Of a stretch of DNA of 64,000 bases, positions 23,266-30,768 are shown piece by piece; the first letter of the stretch is position 1, and each line of letters opens with the position of its first letter. This DNA comes from Streptomyces sp. CB02959 (lineage in GTDB: Bacteria; Actinomycetota; Actinomycetes; Streptomycetales; Streptomycetaceae): assembly GCF_002803155.1 (NCBI RefSeq), contig NZ_NNBP01000025.1, forward strand, positions 62,001-126,000, read 5' to 3'. The notes under the pieces were generated by a model that was not told the DNA's origin, did no database searches, and was given only the letters and a program-made list of their open reading frames with translations. The translations under genes were made by a program, and so were the position numbers.

Positions 23266-24495
23266 ATGCATGCATGGCCCGCTTCTGAGGTCCCCGCCCT
23301 GCCTGGTCAGGGCCGCGACCTGAGGATCCACGACACCGCGACCGGCGGACGGGTAACCCTCGATCCCGGTCCCGTCGCCCGTATCTACGTCTGCGGCATC
23401 ACGCCGTACGACGCCACCCACATGGGGCACGCGGCGACCTACAACGCGTTCGACCTCGTTCAGCGCGTGTGGCTCGACACGAAGCGTCAGGTGCACTACG
23501 TGCAGAACGTCACCGACGTCGACGACCCGCTGCTGGAACGGGCGGTGGCGACCGGTGACGACTGGACCGCGCTCGCCGAGCGCGAGACCGCCCTGTTCCG
23601 CGAGGACATGACGGCGCTGCGGATGCTGCCGCCGCGCCACTACATAGGCGCCGTCGAGGCGATACCCGGCATCGTCCCCCTGGTGGAGCGGCTGCGCGAC
23701 GCCGGCGCCGCCTACGAGCTGGACGGCGACGTCTACTTCTCGGTCGCCTCCGACGCCCACTTCGGCGAGGTCTCCGGCCTCGACGCCGAGGCGATGCGGC
23801 TGCTGTCCGCGGAGCGCGGCGGCGACCCGGAGCGGGAGGGCAAGAAGAACCCGCTCGACCCGATGCTGTGGATGGCCGCCCGCGACGGCGAGCCGAGCTG
23901 GGACGGCGGCTCGCTGGGCCGCGGCCGGCCCGGCTGGCACATCGAGTGCGTGGCCATCGCCCTGGAGCACCTGGGCATGGGCTTCGACGTCCAGGGCGGC
24001 GGCTCCGACCTCGCCTTCCCGCACCACGAGATGGGCGCCTCGCACGCCCAGGCACTGACCGGCGAACACCCCTTCGCCAAGGCGTACGTGCACGCCGGCA
24101 TGGTCGCCCTGGACGGCGCGAAGATGTCCAAGTCCAAGGGCAACCTGGTCTTCGTCTCCAAGCTGCGGCGGGACGGCATCGACCCGGCCGCGATCCGCCT
24201 GACGCTGCTGGCCCACCACTACCGCAGCGACTGGGAGTGGACCGACGAGGTGGTCCCGGAGGCCGAGGCCCGGCTGGCCCGCTGGCGGTCCGCGGTCTCC
24301 CGTCCCGACGGTCCGCCCGCCGAGGCCCTCCTGGCCGAGATCCGCGCCGCGCTCGCCGACGACCTGGACACGCCGGTCGCGCTGGCGGCGGTGGACCGTT
24401 GGGCCGCCGCGCAGGAGAACGGCGGCGGCACGGACGAGGGCGCGCCCGGGCTCGTCTCGCGTGCGGTGGACGCGCTGCTGGGCGTGGCGCTGTGA
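23266..24495 (+). CDS. mshC: Cysteine:1D-myo-inosityl glucosaminide ligase (mycothiol biosynthesis)
   Basis: A 409-residue class I aminoacyl-tRNA-synthetase-like ligase. It joins cysteine to glucosaminyl-inositol with ATP, the step before acetylation to mycothiol. Landmarks: MHAWPASEVPAL start, YVCGITPYDATHMGHAATYN with the HIGH-like motif (about residue 51), WHIECVAIALEHLG with Zn-ligand Cys, FPHHEMGAS with His ligands, and KMSKSKGN (about 285). It is shorter than CysRS and lacks an anticodon-binding domain. TACGCT lies six bases before the ATG with little room for a ribosome site, so the transcript may be leaderless. Confidence 0.96.
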   Translation: MHAWPASEVPALPGQGRDLRIHDTATGGRVTLDPGPVARIYVCGITPYDATHMGHAATYNAFDLVQRVWLDTKRQVHYVQNVTDVDDPLLERAVATGDDWTALAERETALFREDMTALRMLPPRHYIGAVEAIPGIVPLVERLRDAGAAYELDGDVYFSVASDAHFGEVSGLDAEAMRLLSAERGGDPEREGKKNPLDPMLWMAARDGEPSWDGGSLGRGRPGWHIECVAIALEHLGMGFDVQGGGSDLAFPHHEMGASHAQALTGEHPFAKAYVHAGMVALDGAKMSKSKGNLVFVSKLRRDGIDPAAIRLTLLAHHYRSDWEWTDEVVPEAEARLARWRSAVSRPDGPPAEALLAEIRAALADDLDTPVALAAVDRWAAAQENGGGTDEGAPGLVSRAVDALLGVAL

Positions 24496-24525
24496 GGCGC
24501 GCCCGCGGCTGAGGCCGGATGTGTG

Positions 24526-24559
24526 AGGGGCGCCCCTGCCGGATGGCGGGGGCGCCCCT
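24526..24559. terminator. Bidirectional terminator between mshC and parJ
   Basis: AGGGGCGCCCCTGCC and GGCGGGGGCGCCCCT pair over 15 positions (one G-T) with a GGAT loop, between the convergent stop codons. Confidence 0.85.
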
Positions 24560-24614
24560 TCGTCGTTGCCCGGGTCCTTCCCGGCGCGGTGCGGTGCCGG
24601 GGCCGGGCGGCCGG

Positions 24615-25727
24615 TCAGCTTCCGGTGCCGGGGTCCTCCGGGCCGTCGCCGTCGGTGCGGCCGGCGTCCGGGCCGTCGTCCGGACCGCCCGCGCCCTCGG
24701 CTTCCGGGGCGCCGGGCGGCTTCGGGGGCCCGGACTCCTCCGGCGGCCGGGGCTCGCGCGGCTCCTTGGGCGTGGCGCGGGGGTGCCGGGTGCGGCCGCC
24801 GGCGGTGTCGCGGAGGTACGAGCCGTCCCGGCCGTCGGCGAGGCCGCCCTCGGTCGCCACGCCGGGGCCGGCCTGCGGGTCGCGGCGGCGCAGATAGCGT
24901 TCGAACTCGCGGGCGATGGCCTCGCCGGACGCCTCCGGGAGCTCGGCGGTGTCCCGGGCCTCCTCCAGCGACTGGACGTACTCGGCGACCTCGCTGTCCT
25001 CCGCGGCGAGTTGGTCCACGCCCAGCTGCCAGGCGCGGGCGTCCTCGGTCAGTTCGCCGAGCGGGATCCGCAGGTCGAGCAGGTCCTCCAGGCGGTTGAG
25101 GAGGGCGAGGGTGGCCTTGGGGTTGGGAGGCTGGGAGACGTAGTGCGGCACCGCGGCCCACAGGCTGACCGCCGGGACGCCGGCGTGCGTGCACGCCTCC
25201 TGGAGGATGCCGACGATGCCCGTCGGGCCCTCGTACCGGGACTCCTCCAGGTCCAGTCGGCGCGCCACGTCCGCGTCGGAGGTGACACCGCTGACCGGGA
25301 CCGGCCGGGTGTGCGGGGTGTCGCCCAGCAGGGAGCCCAGCACCACGACCATCTCGACGCCCAATTCGTGGGCGAAGCCGAGGAGTTCGTTGCAGAACGA
25401 GCGCCAGCGCATGCTCGGCTCGATGCCGCGGACCAGGACCAGGTCGCGGGGGTTCCCCTTGCCGTCCGCGTCGCCGATCCGGACGACGGAGAGCCGCGTC
25501 GTGGGCCAGGTGACCTTGCGGACGCCGTTCTCCAGGAAGACCGTCGGGCGGTTGACCTGGAAGTCGTAGTAGTCCTCCGCGTCGAGCGCGGCGAAGACCT
25601 CGCCCTTCCATTCCCGGTCCAGGTGGGCGACCGCGGCGGAGGCGGCATCGCCGGCGTCGTTCCAGCCCTCGAACGCGGCCACCATGACCGGGTCGATCAG
25701 CTCGGGCACCCCCTCCAGCTCGATCAC
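24615..25727 (-). CDS. parJ: PAC2-family protein, likely ParJ (ParA-interacting segregation factor)
   Basis: A 370-residue protein. Residues 1-290 are a PAC2 fold (proteasome assembly chaperone 2-like): MIELEGVPELIDPVMVAAFE, then VLVRGIEPSMRWRSFCNELL and PNPKATLALLNRLEDLLDL. The last 80 residues are a disordered Pro/Gly/Asp-rich tail. Its place next to mshC corresponds to SCO1662, reported as ParJ, an actinobacterial signature protein that modulates ParA polymerisation in sporulating hyphae; I rely on memory for that mapping. The PAC2 fold also invites a link to proteasome assembly, since the proteasome locus is about 25 kb away. Confidence 0.75.
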   Translation of the reverse strand: MIELEGVPELIDPVMVAAFEGWNDAGDAASAAVAHLDREWKGEVFAALDAEDYYDFQVNRPTVFLENGVRKVTWPTTRLSVVRIGDADGKGNPRDLVLVRGIEPSMRWRSFCNELLGFAHELGVEMVVVLGSLLGDTPHTRPVPVSGVTSDADVARRLDLEESRYEGPTGIVGILQEACTHAGVPAVSLWAAVPHYVSQPPNPKATLALLNRLEDLLDLRIPLGELTEDARAWQLGVDQLAAEDSEVAEYVQSLEEARDTAELPEASGEAIAREFERYLRRRDPQAGPGVATEGGLADGRDGSYLRDTAGGRTRHPRATPKEPREPRPPEESGPPKPPGAPEAEGAGGPDDGPDAGRTDGDGPEDPGTGS

Positions 25728-26261
25728 CCAGCCCCTCCTTCCGGCCGGCCCGGCCGCCTGGGGCGGCCCGCCGGCTGCAGTTCCGTTGCGTGCGCTCCCA
25801 AGACTACGGCTTCCGAGGTGCCGATCCGCAGCCCCTTTGCGAGCGCGTGTACGGATAGATCCGATCTGTAGTCGGCGAGGGGGTGGGTCGACCGGTCAAC
25901 AACTCTGGCATTACCAGGGGATTCGGGTGCGCGGTCCGGGCGCGGTCTTCCAGGCGGGGCTATACATCGGAGGACCGAAAAAGGTCCGATGTTCTCCCGT
26001 GACATCCGCGCGACACGACATCCCAGGGGCGTGCCCACGGCCGCAACCGACACCGTCGCCGGGCCGGAGGTCCGGGCCCTGGCCCCGTACGTCGTCGGCC
26101 GCCCCGCCCTAGACGTCCGGATTCCGCCAGCGCCGCCCGCCGCGCTGCCGGAGGATCGAACCGTACCGCGGAGGAAGCGCCCGGAAGCATGGAAACCCTT
26201 CCGGATCCCCGCAACTCGGTACGTACGGCTCGAAGATGAACATGAGACAAAGGTGATGACG
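25728..26261. other. Intergenic region between parJ and the SDR gene
   Basis: About 530 bases without a convincing gene. It holds the palindrome AGATCCGATCT (25857-25867). It also holds a stem-loop at 25964-25992 where ACATC/GATGT and GGACC/GGTCC pair around GAAAAA. The half-site TCCGATGT (25985-25992) and its inverse ACATCGGA (25964-25971) match half of the palindrome beside the FadR gene (27781-27797). Probably the promoter region of parJ (leftward) and of the SDR (rightward). Confidence 0.45.
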
Positions 26262-27041
26262 ATGACGACGGCCATGGCGACCGCTACCCCCGCGCCCGGC
26301 GCCCGCCCGCTGACCGGCAAGGCGGCCCTGGTGACCGGCGGCAGCCGGGGCATCGGTGCGGCGATCGCGGTGCGGCTGGCGGCCGACGGGGCGGCGGTGG
26401 CGCTGACCTACCAGAACCGGGACGACCTGGCCGCCGAGGTCGTCCGGCGGATCGAGCGGACCGGCGGACGGGCCTGGGCGATCCGGGCCGACGGCGCGGA
26501 CCCGGACGCGGTACGGTCCTCGGTCGCCGCCGCGGCCGACCGGTTCGGGCGGCTGGACATCCTGGTCAACAACGCGGGCGCGGGCGTCATTGGCCCCTTC
26601 GAGGGCATCGGGCTCGACGACGTGGACCGGGTGCTGGCGATCAATGTCCGGGCCCCGTTCCTGGCCGCCCAGGCCGCGGCCGCCCACCTCCCCGAGGGCG
26701 GCCGGATCATCTCGATCGGCAGCTGCATGGCCGAACGGGTGGCCTTCCCCGGCGGTTCCCTCTACGCCACCAGCAAGGCCGCGCTGGGCGGCCTGACCAA
26801 GGCGCTGGCCCGGGAGCTCGGCCCGCGCGGCATCACCGTCAACCTCGTCCACCCGGGTCCCATCGACACCGACATGAACCCGGCGGACGGCGAGAGCGCC
26901 GCGTTCCAGGCCCAGTTGACCTCGCTCGGCAGCTACGGGCAGCCGGCGGACGTGGCGGCGACGGTGGCCCATCTGGCGGGCGACGGCGGCCGCTACATCA
27001 CCGGTGCCGCGCTCGCGGTCGACGGCGGCTTCGCGGCCTGA
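26262..27041 (+). CDS. Short-chain dehydrogenase/reductase (SDR)
   Basis: A 259-residue classical SDR. The Rossmann motif is ALVTGGSRGIGAAIAVRL (about residue 24), the NNAG motif is in ILVNNAGAG (about 99), and the catalytic Ser-Tyr-Lys set is IISIGSCMAERV...LYATSKAALGG. The C-terminal HPGPIDTDMNP is typical of 3-oxoacyl-reductase-like members. Start codons at 26256, 26262 and 26274 are all possible; AAGGTG at 26250-26255 is best spaced from ATG 26262. It converges with the FadR-type gene 20 bases away. Substrate unknown. Confidence 0.87.
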   Translation: MTTAMATATPAPGARPLTGKAALVTGGSRGIGAAIAVRLAADGAAVALTYQNRDDLAAEVVRRIERTGGRAWAIRADGADPDAVRSSVAAAADRFGRLDILVNNAGAGVIGPFEGIGLDDVDRVLAINVRAPFLAAQAAAAHLPEGGRIISIGSCMAERVAFPGGSLYATSKAALGGLTKALARELGPRGITVNLVHPGPIDTDMNPADGESAAFQAQLTSLGSYGQPADVAATVAHLAGDGGRYITGAALAVDGGFAA

Positions 27042-27060
27042 CCGCCGGCCGCGGGCGGCC

Positions 27061-27732
27061 TCACAGCGATGCCCGCAGCCACTGCTCCACGCTGGCGATG
27101 TGCACCGTCGCCCACGCCCGCGCCGCCTCGGCGTCCCCGTCGCGCAGTGCGCCGAGGATCGCCCGGTGCTCGGCGAGGGTGCGGGCGACCGCGTCCTTCT
27201 GGGTCAGCCCGCGCCAGATCCTGGCGCGGGTGGTCGGCCCGGACAGGCCGTCCAGCAGCGAGCAGAGGACGGAGTTGCCCGACGCGGCGACGATCCGGCG
27301 GTGGAACTCCAGGTCGCCGGCGATCAGGTCCTCCACCGCCGGCGCGGGGCCCAATGCGTCCAACTGGGCCTGAAGAGCGTCCAGTTCGGCCGTGGAGAGC
27401 CGGCCGGCAGCCATCCCGGTGGCGGCCGGCTCCAGGATCCGGCGGACCGCGAGGAACTCCAGCACCGTGTCGTCGCGGTGGAAGTCCACCACGAAACTCA
27501 TCGCATCCAGCAGGAGTTGCGGGTCCAGGCTGGTGACGTAGGTGCCGTCGCCCTGCCGGACGTCGAGGATCCGGATCAGCGACAGCGCCCGCACCGCCTC
27601 CCGCAGCGAGTTGCGCGACAGCCCCAGTTCGGTGGCGAGTTCGCTCTCCTTGGGCAGCCGGTCGCCCGGCCGCAGCGCACCGGAGACGATCATCCCCTTG
27701 ATCTTCTCGATGGCCTCGTCGGTGACCGCCAT
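27061..27732 (-). CDS. FadR-type GntR-family transcriptional regulator
   Basis: A 223-residue regulator. The N-terminal GntR winged helix includes GDRLPKESELATELGLSRNS and LREAVRALSLIRILDVRQGDG. The C-terminal FCD domain is all-helical; DLEFHRRIVAASGN and LAEHRAILGALRDGD supply the Asp/His residues that usually bind a metal and a carboxylate ligand. A perfect-armed palindrome lies about 50 bases before the ATG. It follows the LLM oxidoreductase on the same strand and converges with the SDR, so it likely controls that small catabolic set. Confidence 0.88.
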   Translation of the reverse strand: MAVTDEAIEKIKGMIVSGALRPGDRLPKESELATELGLSRNSLREAVRALSLIRILDVRQGDGTYVTSLDPQLLLDAMSFVVDFHRDDTVLEFLAVRRILEPAATGMAAGRLSTAELDALQAQLDALGPAPAVEDLIAGDLEFHRRIVAASGNSVLCSLLDGLSGPTTRARIWRGLTQKDAVARTLAEHRAILGALRDGDAEAARAWATVHIASVEQWLRASL

Positions 27733-27780
27733 GGCCGCCCTCCCCGTCCGGACCCGCCCGGACTCCGCGGGCACCGCCCG

Positions 27781-27797
27781 CAGACATCCGATGTCTG
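27781..27797. promoter_or_regulatory. FadR-type operator palindrome
   Basis: CAGACATCCGATGTCTG has 8-base arms that are exact inverse complements about the central C. It lies between the LLM gene and the FadR-type gene, 49 bases before the latter's start. Size and position fit a dimeric GntR-family site. The core TCCGATGT recurs upstream of the SDR. Confidence 0.6.
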
Positions 27798-27822
27798 GGG
27801 CATTATGACCCGAGGGGCCCGC

Positions 27823-28905
27823 TCAGCGCCCGTCCCCGCCCGCCGGGTCCTCCCACAGCGTGCTGGGCGCCTCGCGGCGGACCACCGGGGCGATCTCCTC
27901 GGCGAACCGCTGGAGGGTCTCCACCTGTTCGCCGTGCTCCAGGCCGAAGCCGTCGACGGTGATCGACTGGAGGTCGTGCCCGTACACCGCGTGGTAGCCG
28001 AGGATCTTGTCGATGATCTGCTGCGGCGAACCGATCAGCTGCGGGCCGTCCGCGATGGCGTCCTCGATGGTGCGGAACGGGGTGTTGTAGCCGGCCTTGC
28101 CCGCCAGATGCGGTCGGAAGGTCTGCGCGACCTTCGCCTCGTAGAGGTCCTTGTAGCGGGCGATCGCCGCCCGTTCGGTGTCGGCGATCAGCAGCCCGCC
28201 GGAGCCGGCGGCCACCCGGGCCCGCGCCGGATCATGGCCGTGGGCGGCGAACCGCTCGCGGTAGTGCGCGATCAACTCGGCGTAGGCGGCCCGCGGTTGG
28301 ATGGCGTTGGCGGTGAACAGCGGGTCGCCGTGCTTCGCGGCGAGCTCGGGGGAGTTGCGGCTGGTGGCCGAGCCGTGCCAGATCCGCGGCGGACCGCCGT
28401 ACGGGCGCGGCAGGGTCGTCACGTCCTTCAGCGGCGGCCGGAACTCGCCCGCCCAGTCGACGTTCTCCTCGCTCCACAGCCGGCGCAGCAGCTCGTACTT
28501 CTCGGCCTGGAGGTCCCACTGCCGCTCCTCGTCGAGCCCGAACAGGTCGAAGTGCCCGGCCTCCGCGCCCTTGCCGATGACGAGTTCCAGCCGGCCGCGG
28601 GCGAGCTGGGTGAGGGTCGCGTAGTCCTCGGCGACCCGCACCGGGTCGAGGACCGCCACGACGGTCACCCCGGTCAGCAGCCGGATCCGGGACGTCCGGG
28701 CGGCCAGGGCCCCCAGCACCACCGACGGGCTGGAGGAGAGGAACGGCCCGGCGTGCCGCTCGCCGACGGCGTACGCGTCGAAGCCGAGCCGCTCGGCCGC
28801 CACGGCGGTCTCGACGACCTCCGCGAACCGGTCGGCGGGTGCGGGCAGACGGCCGGTCAGCGGGTGCGGGGCATGGCCGATCAGGGAGAGCACGGAGAAT
28901 TTCAT
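27823..28905 (-). CDS. LLM-class flavin-dependent oxidoreductase
   Basis: A 360-residue luciferase-like monooxygenase-fold protein: MKFSVLSLIGHAPHPLTGRL start, ERLGFDAYAVGERHAGPFLS, RIRLLTGVTVVAVLDPVRVA and GRLELVIGKGAEAGHFDLF. The middle FTANAIQP and the late GSPQQIIDKILGYH belong to the FMN/F420 barrel. It resembles FMN-dependent monooxygenases (alkanal-monooxygenase-like) more than Rv3520c enzymes. Together with the adjacent regulator and SDR it forms a likely small oxidative module. Substrate unknown. Confidence 0.84.
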   Translation of the reverse strand: MKFSVLSLIGHAPHPLTGRLPAPADRFAEVVETAVAAERLGFDAYAVGERHAGPFLSSSPSVVLGALAARTSRIRLLTGVTVVAVLDPVRVAEDYATLTQLARGRLELVIGKGAEAGHFDLFGLDEERQWDLQAEKYELLRRLWSEENVDWAGEFRPPLKDVTTLPRPYGGPPRIWHGSATSRNSPELAAKHGDPLFTANAIQPRAAYAELIAHYRERFAAHGHDPARARVAAGSGGLLIADTERAAIARYKDLYEAKVAQTFRPHLAGKAGYNTPFRTIEDAIADGPQLIGSPQQIIDKILGYHAVYGHDLQSITVDGFGLEHGEQVETLQRFAEEIAPVVRREAPSTLWEDPAGGDGR

Positions 28906-29087
28906 GGTGTCCTTCCGGCGTGGGGTGCCGCCCGGTCGGGTGGGCGCGCGGCCGGCCTCCGACGGTGGCTCACCTCACTGTGCGCGCCGGACGTTGCCGC
29001 CGTATGTCGGCCGCGTGGCGGGGGTACGGGAACGACCGCGGCGCGCGCCCCGTTCGGGGACGCGCGCCGTGCGGTGCTCGGGAAAAG

Positions 29088-29122
29088 GGGGGTGGGGCGG
29101 CCCTTCGGACCGCCCCACCCCC
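29088..29122 (-). terminator. Terminator of the glycerol operon
   Basis: GGGGGTGGGGCGG (29088-29100) and its exact inverse (29110-29122) form a 13-bp stem with a nine-base loop. Read on the minus strand it follows glpD and is succeeded by CTTTTCC, giving a near-canonical intrinsic terminator. Confidence 0.8.
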
Positions 29123-29150
29123 GTTCACCGATCGGCCTGCCGGCCGTGCG

Positions 29151-30755
29151 TCAGCGCTCCAGCATGCCCTTGACCCGGGCGCGCACGTCCTCGGTGTCCA
29201 GGCCGCGGATGGTCAGCGTGGTCCGGCGGCGCAGCACGTCGTCGACGGTCTCGGCCCACTCGTGGTCCCGGGCGTAGGCGACCTGCGCCCAGATCTCCGG
29301 CGCGTCCGGGTGGATCCGCTCGGCCAGCGCCGAGTCCTCGTTCGCCAGCCGGGCGATGTCGAAGGAGAGCGAGCCGTAGTGGGTGGCGAGGTGCCGCGCG
29401 GTGTCGGCGGCCATCCGCGGGCCGGGGGTGCCGCCGTCGATCAGCAGGCGGTGGGCGACCGCGTTGGGGTTGGCGATACCGGGCAGCGGGAGCTTCTTCG
29501 GCAGCTGCGAGATCGGCTCCATGTCCTCGGCCAGCGGGTGGCCGGGCAGCGCGGCGAGCTTGTTCATCACCGTGCGGCCGATGTGCCGGAAGGTCGTCCA
29601 CTTGCCGCCGGCCACCGACAGCATCCCCGCGCGGCCCTCGGTGACCACCGTCTCGCGCTTGGCCTTGGAGGTGTCGCCGGGACCGCCGGGCAGCACCCGC
29701 AGACCGGCGAAGGAGTAGGTGATCAGGTCGCGGGAGAGCTGCTGGTCGCGGACGGAGAAGGCGGCCTCGTCCAGGATCTGGGCGGTGTCCTTCTCGTTGA
29801 CCGAGACGTCCGCCGGGTCGCCCTCGTACTCCTCGTCGGTGGTACCGAGCAGCAGCATGTCCTCCCAGGGGAGGGCGAAGGTGATGCGGTACTTGTCGAT
29901 CGGGGTGGCCAGCGCGGCCTTCCAGGGGGAGGTGCGCTTGAGGACCAGGTGGGCGCCCTTGGACAGGCGGATGGAGGGGGCCGCGTTGGGGTCCTCCATC
30001 TTGCGCAGGTGGTCGACCCAGGGGCCGGTGGCGTTGAGGACCAGGCGGGCGTTGACGCCGAACTCGGTGCCGTCCAGGCGGTCCTTGAGCTCCGCGCCGG
30101 TGACCCGGCCCTGGGTGAAGCGCAGGCCGGTGACCTCGGAGTGGTTGAGGACCGTGGCGCCGGCGTCGACCGCCGCGCGGACGGTCATCAGCGCCATCCG
30201 GGAGTCGTTCATCTGGTCGTCGCCGTACACGGCCACGGCCTTGAGGTTCTCCGTGCGCAGCTCCGGCACGTCGCGCTGGGCCTTGGCCGGGCTTATGACG
30301 TGGCCGACGCCGTCGCCGAACGCGGAGAGCGCGGAGTAGGCGAAGACGCCCGCGCCGAGCTTGGCCGCGCCGTGCGGGCCGCCCTTGTAGACCGGCAGGT
30401 AGAAGGTGAGCGGGTTGGCCAGGTGCGGGGCCACCTGGCGGGAGACCGCGCGCCGCTCGAAGTGGTTCTCCGCGACCAGCTTCACCGCGCCGGTCTGCAG
30501 GTAGCGCAGACCGCCGTGCAGCAGCTTGGAGGACGCGGAGGAGGTGGCGCCGGCGAAGTCGCCGGCGTCCACCAGGGCAACCCGCAGTCCGGCCTGCGCG
30601 GCATGCCAGGCGGTGGAGATGCCCAGGATGCCGCCGCCGATCACCAGGAGGTCGTACGTCGCCTTGGACAGCTGCTCCCGGGTTTCGGCGCGGCTCGGCA
30701 GGGAACCGGCGGCCGGGTGCGTCCCGAGGGCCGGGACGCTCTGCAGGGTGCTCAT
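29151..30755 (-). CDS. glpD: Glycerol-3-phosphate dehydrogenase (FAD-dependent)
   Basis: A 534-residue flavoenzyme oxidising glycerol 3-phosphate to dihydroxyacetone phosphate at the membrane and feeding electrons to quinone. The FAD-binding motif is DLLVIGGGILGISTAWHAAQ (about residue 36); SSKLLHGGLRYLQTGAVKLV is the family signature, and GLRVLPGG and SVAGGKWTTFRHIG come later. The C-terminal helical domain is DHEWAETVDDVLRRRTTL. ATG at 30755 has GAGGAG nine bases upstream. Last gene of the operon, 13 bases after glpK. Confidence 0.95.
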   Translation of the reverse strand: MSTLQSVPALGTHPAAGSLPSRAETREQLSKATYDLLVIGGGILGISTAWHAAQAGLRVALVDAGDFAGATSSASSKLLHGGLRYLQTGAVKLVAENHFERRAVSRQVAPHLANPLTFYLPVYKGGPHGAAKLGAGVFAYSALSAFGDGVGHVISPAKAQRDVPELRTENLKAVAVYGDDQMNDSRMALMTVRAAVDAGATVLNHSEVTGLRFTQGRVTGAELKDRLDGTEFGVNARLVLNATGPWVDHLRKMEDPNAAPSIRLSKGAHLVLKRTSPWKAALATPIDKYRITFALPWEDMLLLGTTDEEYEGDPADVSVNEKDTAQILDEAAFSVRDQQLSRDLITYSFAGLRVLPGGPGDTSKAKRETVVTEGRAGMLSVAGGKWTTFRHIGRTVMNKLAALPGHPLAEDMEPISQLPKKLPLPGIANPNAVAHRLLIDGGTPGPRMAADTARHLATHYGSLSFDIARLANEDSALAERIHPDAPEIWAQVAYARDHEWAETVDDVLRRRTTLTIRGLDTEDVRARVKGMLER

Positions 30756-30768
30756 GATGTGCTCCTCG

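Noticed and set aside
25989..26261. N-terminal extension of the SDR frame back to 25989
   Set aside because: The added residues have no SDR character and cross a probable promoter and hairpin; a ribosome site lies just before 26262.
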